From contig JASLFS010000079.1 in assembly GCA_030150505.1 (NCBI GenBank), positions 1 to 38,007 on the forward strand: DNA of 38,007 bases. The letters are read 5' to 3'. Shown here piece by piece: positions 15,903 to 24,748 of the stretch (within the stretch, counting starts at the first letter, position 1; the number at the start of each line of letters is the position of its first letter). The position numbers were made by a program, and so were the translations under genes. The notes under the pieces are model-generated. The model searched no databases. It saw only the letters and a program-made list of their open reading frames with translations, and was not told the origin of the DNA. The DNA comes from Vitreoscilla sp. GTDB taxonomy: Bacteria > Pseudomonadota > Gammaproteobacteria > Burkholderiales > Neisseriaceae.

Positions 15903-18077
15903 ATGTTAAAAAAAATATCAGATAAGCATTTTTGGTTAAAATTAGTCATTTTAGGACTGGGTACAATTCTTGTCATTGCTGGTTTAATGCAAGCTACTTT
16001 GTTATGGATGTTTGATAGCCAAGTTATTACCAATTATATTCACAGCCGTCTATCTCCAACCCATCGCCAAATTGATTTTGACACGAAAATTAGCCGCCAT
16101 TGGTTTCCTTCGCCAGGCTTCACGCTTCATAACGTCGACATTAGCGAGCCCAATCAAAACAAATCAGCCATTGAGATTGAATACATCAAGTTTCATTTTG
16201 CTTGGACCAGTTTTTTAGAGTCATCTCCTAGCCTAACGGCCATGACTTTAGAAAAACCCTCATTAAAACTGATACAAAATCATCAAAAATGGAATGTTTC
16301 CGACATTATTTCTATTTTTCAAGAAAAGAAAAATTCCCGTCTAGAAACTTTCAGTTTGAATCAGGCCAATATTGAAATGCAAGACAGTGATAACCATATC
16401 AATTTACAATTTAAATCACTATCGGCATTATTCAATGATTTGCAAACCCAAACGCCAACTTTCTCGGCTTCTAGCCAAGTTAGCACCGCTGATTTGCCAG
16501 AAGTCATGCTGTCTAGCCAAGGCTTGCTAAACCATCAACAAGAATTATGGCAAATTTCTAACTGGAAAAACACTTTCACAGCCAATATTCCCAATGTTGG
16601 CCCAAGCACTTTAGAAATGACGGCTCAAGCAGATATTGATGTTGGACTTTTATCATTTCAGTTAAACCATCTTAATTTATCGCTCAATAGCCAAGAATCA
16701 GATGATTTATCAGTGACATTGCAAGCGGAATCTGCATTTTGGGAAAACAATACTTTATTGTTACCAGCAGCTTCTGGGAATGGAATTTATAAACAAAAAA
16801 ATCGTTTATTTTCGACGACATTTTCCTTTAAAGATGCCAATTGGAGCAATGACACATTCCATGTCGAGGAAGCAAAAGCCCGTTCTAGCTTGCAAACAGA
16901 CCAAAGCAATACATTGGTTATCAGCAAAGCTGACTTAGATTTGCACTTAAATGGCACTTATCAACTAACCAATTTGGCATTAGAAACCAGACAAAACTTT
17001 GGTGAAGATTTCCAAAGAACACGCTTAGTGAGCAATTTACAAGGAAACAGTGAAGGCAAACTAGGTGGCAGCTGGATGTTTAGCCTAAGTGGACAGTTGG
17101 ATGATGCAAATACCAATTTAGATTTACAATACCATCAACAAGAAAACCCAATACTCAATGTTCGCACCAATATTGAAAAGTTTGATTTATCCCCTTACCT
17201 ACCCAAAATGGTTGTGGATTCAGACGATATCGCTTTAAATCAAAAAAACTTGCAATTACTCAATTATCTCAATGACCTGACCGTTACTGGCAACTTGCAA
17301 ATTGATACGTTTAAAGCTCTTAATTGGACATTTCAAAATTTTTCTACTGATTTTAAAGCAGATAAAAAAGGGTTCTTATGGAATAATCTGCGAGCTGACT
17401 TATATGGTGGGAAAGTATTTGGTACATTATCAGCTGAAAATACCATGCCACCAAAATTTGCCATTGAACAAACCTTTCAAAATGTCAATATTCAGCATTG
17501 GCTACAAGCTTTTGGGCACTATGCCAATATTGAAGGGCAAGGCAATGCTTATTTGCAAGGCTCGGCCACAGGAAACGACTGGGATAATTTACGAAGTAGC
17601 TTAACAGGACAAGCCAGATTTAATGTTAAAGATGGTCGATTAAGAGGCATTGACTTCAATCAGCTACTAAAAAATGCACAAACCATGCCGAAAAAAGGCA
17701 TTGAGATAAAAGATTTAAATGCAGATAAATCAACTGACTTTAATGCATTCAATTCACAGATGAAAATTACCGATGGCGTAACTGAACAACATAGCTTCCA
17801 GCTAATATCCAACCAACTGGATGTTATCGGCGGTGGTCAGTTTCAATTTGAAAGTAATCAATTAAACTATCGCTTGCATTTAACAGATCGTCATAACTAT
17901 TTAATTAATTTGCCTATGCGAATCACTGGCTCAGTCACTAACCCCATTATTACGCTAGATTACAATGCGCTAACCAATGGTTTATATAATCCTGAGCAAA
18001 AACAAAATGCTGTTAAAAATGCCATTTTCCAACAATGGCAACTTATCCAATCTCTACCAGCCATTCAAGCCGAATAA
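15903..18077 (+). CDS. AsmA-family protein
   Basis: 724 residues. One N-terminal membrane helix (about 12-35) anchors a large periplasmic, beta-rich, Asn/Gln-rich domain. The N-terminal chorein-like start and the C-terminal AsmA module are recognisable: GNLQIDTFKALNWTFQNF, LYGGKVFGTLSA, GQGNAYLQGSATGNDWDNLRSSLTG, FNVKDGRLRGIDFNQLL, and a final LPMRITGSVTNPIITLD. AsmA-like proteins (AsmA, TamB, YhdP group) are thought to move phospholipid or affect outer-membrane assembly across the periplasm. The gene is probably co-transcribed with the downstream oxidoreductase, whose ATG overlaps its stop codon (TAATG). The start at 15903 has only a weak GGTG upstream. Family assignment is good; the exact subgroup is not determined. 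Confidence 0.85.
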   Translation: MLKKISDKHFWLKLVILGLGTILVIAGLMQATLLWMFDSQVITNYIHSRLSPTHRQIDFDTKISRHWFPSPGFTLHNVDISEPNQNKSAIEIEYIKFHFAWTSFLESSPSLTAMTLEKPSLKLIQNHQKWNVSDIISIFQEKKNSRLETFSLNQANIEMQDSDNHINLQFKSLSALFNDLQTQTPTFSASSQVSTADLPEVMLSSQGLLNHQQELWQISNWKNTFTANIPNVGPSTLEMTAQADIDVGLLSFQLNHLNLSLNSQESDDLSVTLQAESAFWENNTLLLPAASGNGIYKQKNRLFSTTFSFKDANWSNDTFHVEEAKARSSLQTDQSNTLVISKADLDLHLNGTYQLTNLALETRQNFGEDFQRTRLVSNLQGNSEGKLGGSWMFSLSGQLDDANTNLDLQYHQQENPILNVRTNIEKFDLSPYLPKMVVDSDDIALNQKNLQLLNYLNDLTVTGNLQIDTFKALNWTFQNFSTDFKADKKGFLWNNLRADLYGGKVFGTLSAENTMPPKFAIEQTFQNVNIQHWLQAFGHYANIEGQGNAYLQGSATGNDWDNLRSSLTGQARFNVKDGRLRGIDFNQLLKNAQTMPKKGIEIKDLNADKSTDFNAFNSQMKITDGVTEQHSFQLISNQLDVIGGGQFQFESNQLNYRLHLTDRHNYLINLPMRITGSVTNPIITLDYNALTNGLYNPEQKQNAVKNAIFQQWQLIQSLPAIQAE

Positions 18078-19630
18078 TGCAAACTTGGGTCTTCAATCTA
18101 GAAAATATCAGTGCTTGGCATCAATTATCCTTATTAATTGATGTCAAACAGCCGCAAACTATTTACTTAATTGGCAATGATTTTTCATTGTTTCAAAAAC
18201 AAAATGTGCCTGAATTATTCCAACCTTTGCAGCAATTTTTAATCAGCAATAGCAAAACATTTTGCCATCAAATTCCTGAATATACCTCTTGGCAATATCA
18301 GCATCAGATTTTCTGGCATATTCGCCTGATTCCCGATCAATTTGCCAATGAACTACCGCCTTCTCAGGTTGCCCATTACCTTGAGCAAACCCTATCCGAG
18401 CCAAAACAAGAACAACACAAACCATGGTTCTCTCCTGCTCCAGCAACAGCTATCTGCAATGCTATTGTGGTTGGCGCTGGCATTGCCGGTGCAAGCACCG
18501 CTTATGCGCTAGCAAAGCGGGGAGTTCAAGTTACCGTATTGGAAAAGCAGCCCCAATTAGCACAAGGTGCATCAGGCAATCGACAAGGGCTATTGTATGC
18601 AAAAATATCGGCCCACAGCACAGCACAAACACAATTATTATTAATGGGCTATGGTTATACTTTACGCTTACTTAAAAACTTGTTGCCTGAAGAAGAAAAC
18701 TGGCAGCAATGCGGTATTTTACATTTAAATTTCAATGCCACAGAAACCAAACGCAATTTATCATTAAGCCAACAAAAGCATCCTTGGTATTATGGTGTGA
18801 ATGCCAAAGTAGCAAGTGATTTGGCAGGAATTCCCATTGCTTATGATGGTTTATTTTGGCCTTTAGGTGCTTGGTTAAATCCTAAATCATTGATAAAAAA
18901 ATTGCTTAGCCATCCCAATATCAATGTGCTAACCAATAGCCCCATGCTCTCTTGCCATCAAAAAAATAATCAATGGCAGCTTCAAACGCCGCATGAAATG
19001 CTATCTGCTTCACATTTATTCTTATGCCAAGGCAATCAAAGCGCGCATCAACCACTTTTAAGTGGCATCCATTTCAACCTCATTCGTGGACAAACTGATT
19101 TAGTGGAAGCAACTGAAACAAGCCAAAAACTCAACATTGCTATTAGCGGAAAAACCTACGTTTCCCCTGCTTGGAATAAGCAACATTGCTTTGGCGCTAG
19201 TTTTATTTTCCATGATAACAATACAGGTTGGCGAGAATCAGAACAGCAAGATAATATCCGGGATTTGCATGCTTTAAATCCTATTTTTGCAGACCAAAAT
19301 GCACAATACCATGCAGGACATGCTGCTATTCGCTGCGATGCTACAGACCATTTGCCAGTAATCGGCGCAATTGGGCACTCAGAAAAACTACAAACAGATT
19401 ATGCATCACTTAGCTTAGATAAAAACTATCCCATTCAAACACCATGTACTTGGTTACCAAATTTATACGTCAATACAGCTCATGGAACCCGAGGCTTAGC
19501 CACCGCTCCAATTTGTGCTGAAGCTTTGGTGGCTGAAGCTTGCGGAGAGAATAGCTTATTTCCAGAAGAAGTGCGTTTATCTTTGCATCCTAATCGCTTT
19601 GTCATTCGAGATTTAATTAAGCAAAAATAA
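18077..19630 (+). CDS. mnmC: MnmC-type FAD-dependent cmnm5s2U34 oxidoreductase with reduced N-terminal half
   Basis: 517 residues from an ATG that overlaps the AsmA stop. Residues about 127-517 match the C-terminal FAD domain of MnmC: GAGIAGAS (133-140), QGASGNRQGLLY, WPLGAWLNP, GASFIFHD, RCDATDHLPVIGA and HGTRGLATAPICAE. This domain oxidises carboxymethylaminomethyl-uridine-34 to aminomethyl-uridine in tRNA. Bifunctional MnmC has about 245 residues of MnmD methyltransferase in front. Here only about 125 remain, with no SAM-binding GFGTGLNF and no catalytic DGFAP motif, although the PWF linker is kept. The methyl-transfer step would need a separate MnmD. An upstream in-frame ATG (18035) lies inside the AsmA gene and is less likely. 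It ends in a DUS terminator. Confidence 0.9.
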   Translation: MQTWVFNLENISAWHQLSLLIDVKQPQTIYLIGNDFSLFQKQNVPELFQPLQQFLISNSKTFCHQIPEYTSWQYQHQIFWHIRLIPDQFANELPPSQVAHYLEQTLSEPKQEQHKPWFSPAPATAICNAIVVGAGIAGASTAYALAKRGVQVTVLEKQPQLAQGASGNRQGLLYAKISAHSTAQTQLLLMGYGYTLRLLKNLLPEEENWQQCGILHLNFNATETKRNLSLSQQKHPWYYGVNAKVASDLAGIPIAYDGLFWPLGAWLNPKSLIKKLLSHPNINVLTNSPMLSCHQKNNQWQLQTPHEMLSASHLFLCQGNQSAHQPLLSGIHFNLIRGQTDLVEATETSQKLNIAISGKTYVSPAWNKQHCFGASFIFHDNNTGWRESEQQDNIRDLHALNPIFADQNAQYHAGHAAIRCDATDHLPVIGAIGHSEKLQTDYASLSLDKNYPIQTPCTWLPNLYVNTAHGTRGLATAPICAEALVAEACGENSLFPEEVRLSLHPNRFVIRDLIKQK

Positions 19631-19652
19631 AGGCTGCCTGAAACAGCAGCCT
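19631..19652. terminator. DNA uptake sequence in a short terminator hairpin
   Basis: An exact plus-strand AGGCTGCCTGAA (19631-19642) begins immediately after the MnmC stop codon. Arms AGGCTGC and GCAGCCT pair over an 8-base loop. On the minus strand the stem is followed by TTATTTTTGC, so it best serves as the htpX terminator; in the plus direction the T run is missing. Confidence 0.8.
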
Positions 19653-19677
19653 GATTAATGCGATTACACAATAATAA

Positions 19678-20541
19678 TTATTGGTAGCTTTGCAAACGTG
19701 CAATGCGGTTTTCTAATGATGGATGCGTGCTTAATAATGAATCCTTACCACCACCAGAAATGCCCATTGCAGCCATTTCTTTTGGTACACCAGCAGCTTC
19801 TTCGTCGCCACCACTTCCACCTAAGCGCTGTAATGCAGCAATCATTTTAGGAGCGCCCACTAGCTTCGCAGCACCTGCATCGGCGCGGTATTCACGTTGA
19901 CGACTAAAATACATCACAATAAAGCTTGCTAGGAAACCAAAAACCAATTGCAACACCAACGAAGCAATCATATAAACACCTGAAGATAATTCCCCATCTT
20001 CATCGTTTCGAGCCACTGCGCCAGCAATCAAACGCGATAAGAAAACAACAAAAGTATTCACAACGCCTTGAATCAAGGTTAACGTCACCATATCGCCATT
20101 ATTAACATGCGACATTTCATGCGCCAATACTGCTTCAACTTCATCGCGCGTCATGGCGTGCACCAAACCAGTACTAACAGCAACCAAAGAGTTATTTCTA
20201 CTAGGTCCAGTCGCAAAAGCATTGGGTTCTGGAGAGTCATAAATGGCAACTTCTGGGCATTTAATTCCTAAAATTTGTGCCTGTTGAGAAATCGTATTAA
20301 CTAACCATGCTTCAACTTCATTACTTGGCTGTTGAATAACATGAGCACCAACTGATTTTTTTGCCATCCATTTAGACATCAACAATGAAATAAATGAGCC
20401 AGTAAAACCAACCACGGCAGCAAAACCAAGTAAGCCAAGGGTGTTATTCGGATTACCATTTAGCCCTAAAACTGACAAAATAATACTAATAACCAGCAAA
20501 ACTGCAAAGTTAGTACCTAGAAATAATAAAACTCGTTTCAT
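19678..20541 (-). CDS. htpX: Membrane zinc metalloprotease HtpX
   Basis: 287 residues, normal for HtpX. Two N-terminal membrane helices are followed by the zinc site HEMSH (about 142-146) and the third ligand Glu in QREYRADAGAAKLVG. Two further hydrophobic segments lie between them. TGPSRNNSLVAVSTGL is typical of the family. It degrades misfolded membrane proteins at the inner membrane together with FtsH and is usually envelope-stress induced. The start at 20541 is preceded by AGGA twelve bases upstream. The neighbours do not suggest an operon: it converges with mnmC and lies 161 bases from proA. Confidence 0.95.
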   Translation of the reverse strand: MKRVLLFLGTNFAVLLVISIILSVLGLNGNPNNTLGLLGFAAVVGFTGSFISLLMSKWMAKKSVGAHVIQQPSNEVEAWLVNTISQQAQILGIKCPEVAIYDSPEPNAFATGPSRNNSLVAVSTGLVHAMTRDEVEAVLAHEMSHVNNGDMVTLTLIQGVVNTFVVFLSRLIAGAVARNDEDGELSSGVYMIASLVLQLVFGFLASFIVMYFSRQREYRADAGAAKLVGAPKMIAALQRLGGSGGDEEAAGVPKEMAAMGISGGGKDSLLSTHPSLENRIARLQSYQ

Positions 20542-20619
20542 GTGGTGTCCATTCCTGATTTTATAAATTCTTAATTTAATATCTACATATATCGCAGCAA
20601 TATTCTTTTTTTAAAGACT

Positions 20620-20650
20620 TAAATATTAAATTTACCTAATTTAATATTTA
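20620..20650. repeat. AT-only inverted repeat between proA and htpX
   Basis: Arms TAAATATTAAATT and AATTTAATATTTA match perfectly over 13 bases around TACCT. It lies about 50 bases after the proA stop and 80 bases before htpX. There is no good T run, so it could be a weak proA terminator or an operator for htpX. A smaller CGCAGC/GCTGCG pair (20594-20599 and about 20666-20671) encloses it. Confidence 0.4.
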
Positions 20651-20702
20651 GCCATTTTGTATATCGCTGCGGTTTTACATCATGATAAACCTTTAAAATA
20701 AT

Positions 20703-21965
20703 TTATCCTCGTATTTGTCCACTGCCTAAAACAACCCATTTTTGACTGGTTAAACCCTTTAAGCCAACAGGACCACGCACATGGATTTTATCTGTTGAAA
20801 TGCCAATTTCAGCACCCAAACCATACTCAAAACCATCCGCAAAACGAGTTGATGCGTTAACCATCACACTGGCTGAATCCACTTGGCGCAAGAATTTTTG
20901 GCTTTTTTCATATGAATTAGTCACGATACTGTCAGTATGATGGCTGCCGTATTGGTTAATATGGCTCATTGCCTCATCAATATCTTTCACCACTTTAATG
21001 GATAATACTGGCGCTAAATATTCAGTTTCCCAATCCTCTTCTGTTGCTGCTTTAACGGCATTACCCAAAATAGCAACTGTTTGTTGGCATCCTCTTAGCT
21101 CGACACTTTTATCAGTATAAGCTGTTAGCAAACGTGGCAAAATTTCCTTGGCACGAGAAGCAGAAATCAATAAAGTTTCCATCGTATTGCAAGTGCCATA
21201 ACGAGATGTTTTCGCATTAACGGCAATATTCACCGCCATATCTGCATCGGCATCTTCATCAATAAAAACATGGCAAATACCATCTAAATGCTTAATAACA
21301 GGAACCTTCGCTTCTTCTGTAATGCGTTTAACCAACCCTTTTCCACCACGCGGAATAATCACATCAATGCAATCAGGCAATGCAAGCATTGCGCCCACGC
21401 TTTCACGATCCGTATTTTCAATAAAACGAACAGCCGCAGCTGGTAAATTCGCAGCTTCTAAACCTTCAGAAATCAACTTTGCTATTGCCATATTTGAATG
21501 AAATGCTTCACTACCGCCGCGAAGAACGCATGCATTGCCTGACTTTAAACACAATGCAGCTGCATCAACTGTTACATTTGGTCGAGATTCATAAATGATG
21601 CCAATCACACCCAAAGGAACACGCATTTTGCCTAATTGAATACCTGATGGACGGTAACTGAATTCATCCATTTCCCCAACAGGATCAGGCAAAGCCACAA
21701 TTTGTCGTAAACCTTCAGCCATTGTTGCAATGGAACTGTCACTCAATGCCAATCTATCTAGCATTGCGCTATCCAAACCATTTTTTTTGGCTTGTTCTAA
21801 ATCTTGTTGATTGGCTAATTTAAGTTCTGCTGTATTGTTTTCAATTAACTCAGCAATTTTTAACAAAGCATTATTTTTTTGTTCAGTAGAAGCCATTACC
21901 AATATACTTGCAGCGTGTTTCGCCTCTCTTGCAATCTTCTCTACGTAGGAAGTAATTTCACTCAT
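20703..21965 (-). CDS. proA: Gamma-glutamyl phosphate reductase
   Basis: 420 residues from the ATG at 21965 (MSEITSYVEKIA). It reduces glutamyl-5-phosphate to the semialdehyde in proline synthesis. The aldehyde-dehydrogenase fold shows IYESRPNVTVDAAALCLKSGNA, the nucleotide-binding VIIPRGGKGLV, the catalytic Cys in RYGTCNTMETLL, and SVMVNASTRFADGFEYGLGAEIGIST near the C-terminus. The frame is open to an ATG at 22034, but that would add 23 residues absent from ProA and would run through a perfect hairpin (22016-22036), so I prefer the shorter start although its ribosome-binding site is weak. No proB is adjacent. Confidence 0.95.
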   Translation of the reverse strand: MSEITSYVEKIAREAKHAASILVMASTEQKNNALLKIAELIENNTAELKLANQQDLEQAKKNGLDSAMLDRLALSDSSIATMAEGLRQIVALPDPVGEMDEFSYRPSGIQLGKMRVPLGVIGIIYESRPNVTVDAAALCLKSGNACVLRGGSEAFHSNMAIAKLISEGLEAANLPAAAVRFIENTDRESVGAMLALPDCIDVIIPRGGKGLVKRITEEAKVPVIKHLDGICHVFIDEDADADMAVNIAVNAKTSRYGTCNTMETLLISASRAKEILPRLLTAYTDKSVELRGCQQTVAILGNAVKAATEEDWETEYLAPVLSIKVVKDIDEAMSHINQYGSHHTDSIVTNSYEKSQKFLRQVDSASVMVNASTRFADGFEYGLGAEIGISTDKIHVRGPVGLKGLTSQKWVVLGSGQIRG

Positions 21966-22015
21966 GATGAATGCAGCTTTCTTTTCTAATTCAATATTAA
22001 CGATGATATTAAACA

Positions 22016-22036
22016 GCTTGCCAGAACTAGGCAAGC
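22016..22036 (-). promoter_or_regulatory. Hairpin in the proA leader
   Basis: GCTTGCC and GGCAAGC pair perfectly around a 7-base loop, about 50 bases before the proA start. No T run follows, so it is not a terminator. It could stabilise or regulate the leader RNA, or be an operator. Confidence 0.4.
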
Positions 22037-22077
22037 GCGGTGTATAGAAACCAAGATTTTTTATCGCTTAATGTTAA

Positions 22078-22108
22078 AAAAAGGTGCTTAGAAACCAAGC
22101 ACCTTTTT
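22078..22108 (-). terminator. Terminator of the YhiI-RbbA-YhhJ export operon
   Basis: AAAAAGGTGCTT and AAGCACCTTTTT pair perfectly around a 7-base loop, 19 bases after the stop of the outer-membrane gene. T residues follow on the minus strand. The loop sequence TAGAAACCAAG is repeated at 22045-22055. Confidence 0.9.
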
Positions 22109-22126
22109 AATAACTAACAAACCATT

Positions 22127-23602
22127 TTATTCATTTTCCGCTTGCCAGCCACCGCCTAAAGCTTGATATAACCCAATAGCAGCTTGTTGACTCATCAACT
22201 GAGTTTGCAACCATTGATCTTCATAAGCCAAAGCATTTAACCTAGCAGTTAACACATCACTTAACAATTTTTCGCCATGCTGATACAGTTTTTGAGCATG
22301 ATTGGCTTGTTGTCCAGCCATTTGATAAGCATTCTGCCATTTTTTAGCACTTTGGTTAAACTGGTACTGAGCACTATATGCAATCTCAACTTCTGATAAT
22401 GCTTTTAATAATGCATTATCAAGGCTAGCCACCGCTGCATTTAAACGTGCATTGGATGCTGAAATATTCGCCTTAATTCTTCCTGCAGTGAAAATCGGCA
22501 AATTCACACCAAAACTAGCAATACTGCCATAACCAGATAAATCATTTCCACCGCCAATGCCAATCTTCCCATCCAACCAACTAAAATTCATATAAAAACG
22601 TGGTAACAAATCAGCTTTTGCACTCGCGAGTTGTGCAGTTAGTGCTTCAACAGTGCGTCCATGAGCTCGCAAATCAGGGCGTTTTAACAATAATTCACTG
22701 GGAATTTGCCCATTGGGTATGGGTGCCAATAAATTGCTTACTTTAACTGAACCAGTAGGCATTTTAAATGCCATCGGCGTTTCGCCAATTAAAACCGCCA
22801 CTTGCTTTTCATGCGCCACCATCACAGCCAATAAAGGCTCTCGTTTCGCTTGTAATGCAGCCAATTGCGTTGCCACATCATCCACTTCATAGCGTGTTGC
22901 TTGTCCTGCTCTAAAGCGACCTTCTACATAACGTTTTAATTGCGTTAACGTAGCAATACTTTGATCTAGCACTTTCAATCGGGCTTCACTGTAGCGATAA
23001 GATAAATAATTATCCGCAATAGCAGAGCCTAATAGCATTTGTGCGCCGTAAATCAATTCTTTCGAGCCTAAAGCCACTGCTTGAGCTGCATCTGCATCAC
23101 TGCGTTTACCACCAAAAATATCAGGTTCCCATGAGGCAGAAACGCCATAAGCGTAGTGTTTTCCTTCTACATCAAATTGATTGCCTAAATTATTTTGTAC
23201 CACACTACCAATAATTGCAGAAGTTCGTGCATCTAATGGATTATCAATTTTGACATTGTTATAACCGATATTGCCACCAGCACCCACCATCGGCAACAAA
23301 TCACGCTTAGCTAAAGTAGCAATGTGTTCAGCTGCTTCGTAACGATAACGGGCTGCCTGTAACTCAAAATTATTCGCAATGCCTTTTTCAATTAACATGC
23401 TCAATGTTGGATCTTGCCAACTTTGCCACCAACGGCTTAAATCCATCTGATTTGCATGAGCAATTTGTTGTTGAGAATATGCATCAGGTAATTGTACTTT
23501 TGATTGCAAAGCAACATCAGTACTTGAGCATGCACTTAAACCCAAAACCATGATGCCAATAGCAGTTGCTAGTAATTGTTTTTTTGAAGAAAAAATTTTC
23601 AT
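22127..23602 (-). CDS. Outer-membrane efflux lipoprotein (NodT/OprM family), partner of the RbbA-type exporter
   Basis: 491 residues. The signal peptide ends at LSAC (Cys about 25). The mature protein begins with the NodT-type segment MDLSRWWQSWQDPTLSMLIEKGI and has two efflux repeats, with KRPDLRAHGRTVEAL opening the second and FTAGRIKANISASNARL in it. It forms a trimeric outer-membrane duct. It starts 17 bases after the YhhJ-like gene and ends at a terminator, so it is the last gene of a four-gene export operon. It is clearly a different paralogue from the MacAB partner at 7268-8674; the two share only family motifs. E. coli has no channel gene in its yhiI-rbbA-yhhJ cluster. Confidence 0.93.
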   Translation of the reverse strand: MKIFSSKKQLLATAIGIMVLGLSACSSTDVALQSKVQLPDAYSQQQIAHANQMDLSRWWQSWQDPTLSMLIEKGIANNFELQAARYRYEAAEHIATLAKRDLLPMVGAGGNIGYNNVKIDNPLDARTSAIIGSVVQNNLGNQFDVEGKHYAYGVSASWEPDIFGGKRSDADAAQAVALGSKELIYGAQMLLGSAIADNYLSYRYSEARLKVLDQSIATLTQLKRYVEGRFRAGQATRYEVDDVATQLAALQAKREPLLAVMVAHEKQVAVLIGETPMAFKMPTGSVKVSNLLAPIPNGQIPSELLLKRPDLRAHGRTVEALTAQLASAKADLLPRFYMNFSWLDGKIGIGGGNDLSGYGSIASFGVNLPIFTAGRIKANISASNARLNAAVASLDNALLKALSEVEIAYSAQYQFNQSAKKWQNAYQMAGQQANHAQKLYQHGEKLLSDVLTARLNALAYEDQWLQTQLMSQQAAIGLYQALGGGWQAENE

Positions 23603-23619
23603 TGGTTCGCCTTAAATAC

Positions 23620-24747
23620 CTACCCTTGTTTATCCAACATAGAACGAAAACGACCTAATGCTGCCCATAAGAACACCACGCCCATGACACTCATGATGGC
23701 TAACTCTGGCCAAACAATATTTAAGCCAGCACCTCGGTACAAAATATGCTGCGTCATGGCAACATACTGACGTGTTGGCAATATTTGAGATACGATTTGC
23801 ATGAATTCCGGCATGCTTTCCACAGGCGTAGCTGCGCCAGAGAGTAAATAGAGAACAACAGCCACTGGTGCGGATAATAGACCAAACTGCGGCATGGTTG
23901 GTGCCATGGTTGCAATGTACATTCCCAGCGATGTCACAGAGAATAAATAGATTGCCGTACCCACGGTATACAATAAAATAGAACCATTTAATGGCACATT
24001 TAGCACACCATGCACAATGAGCCACATTGATAACAACGTTGCAATCAAAATAATACTGCCATTGGTTACAATCTTAGCGATGGCAATCTCACTGGCTCGA
24101 ACCGGCATCACTAGCAAATGCTCAATAGTGCCGTGCTCTCTTTCTCGAATAACCGCAGCACCAACCAAAATAATAGACAAAATAGTCACATTAATCACAA
24201 TCTGCATCATGGCTGTAAACCAAGCTGATTGCCCATTCGGATTAAAGAAAACCCGAACAGAAGTTTGCACTGGCATGTAGTCTTGCAGATGATGAATTTT
24301 CAAAAACTGCAAAATTTCTTGCGTAAAAATTTGCTGTAAATCCACTACCCCAACACCAGCTTGAGTCATCGCTGTTGCATCCACCAAAAGCTGTATTTTA
24401 GGATGTCGCCCAGCCAAAACATCTTGTTCAAAATTACTGGGAATATTCAATACAAAAATATAATCACCAGTATCCAATACCTGACTAACCTCTTGATCAG
24501 TAATCACCGTTGGCTGCTGAAAATATGGTGGCAAAATGGCATCTCTAATTTGATAAGATAAATTAGATCGATCAAAATCCACCACCGCAACAGATGCATT
24601 CGCTACTTCAGCCTTAACCCCTTTTGCCACGCTTACCACCGCAATGGAGAAAGCAAAAGCAATGGTCAATAGCAAAGTCACATCTGTTAATAAACTGCGA
24701 GCTTCTTTGACAGCAAGAAAATAAACATTCTTTAACCAATGTTTCAT
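23620..24747 (-). CDS. yhhJ: ABC-2 type permease, YhhJ-like
   Basis: 375 residues, the same size as E. coli YhhJ. One N-terminal membrane helix (about 22-42) and a large extracytoplasmic segment (to about 175) are followed by five C-terminal helices. The family signature near VIREREHGTIEHLLVMPVRASEIAIAKI is the cytoplasmic coupling element of ABC-2 exporters. It would form one half of the membrane channel, with the permease domain fused to the ATPase in RbbA as the other half. Its start lies one base after the RbbA stop with GGAGG in front (strong ribosome binding). Substrate unknown. Confidence 0.9.
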   Translation of the reverse strand: MKHWLKNVYFLAVKEARSLLTDVTLLLTIAFAFSIAVVSVAKGVKAEVANASVAVVDFDRSNLSYQIRDAILPPYFQQPTVITDQEVSQVLDTGDYIFVLNIPSNFEQDVLAGRHPKIQLLVDATAMTQAGVGVVDLQQIFTQEILQFLKIHHLQDYMPVQTSVRVFFNPNGQSAWFTAMMQIVINVTILSIILVGAAVIREREHGTIEHLLVMPVRASEIAIAKIVTNGSIILIATLLSMWLIVHGVLNVPLNGSILLYTVGTAIYLFSVTSLGMYIATMAPTMPQFGLLSAPVAVVLYLLSGAATPVESMPEFMQIVSQILPTRQYVAMTQHILYRGAGLNIVWPELAIMSVMGVVFLWAALGRFRSMLDKQG

Positions 24748-24748
24748 T

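Noticed and set aside
21966..22034. Longer proA start at 22034
   Set aside because: It adds 23 residues not found in ProA and runs through a perfect hairpin; MSEITSYVEKIA fits the family start.
23630..24025. 131-residue frame on the minus strand inside the YhhJ-like gene
   Set aside because: It lies wholly inside a well-supported gene in another frame, and its product is unusually rich in Cys, His and Ser with no family motif.
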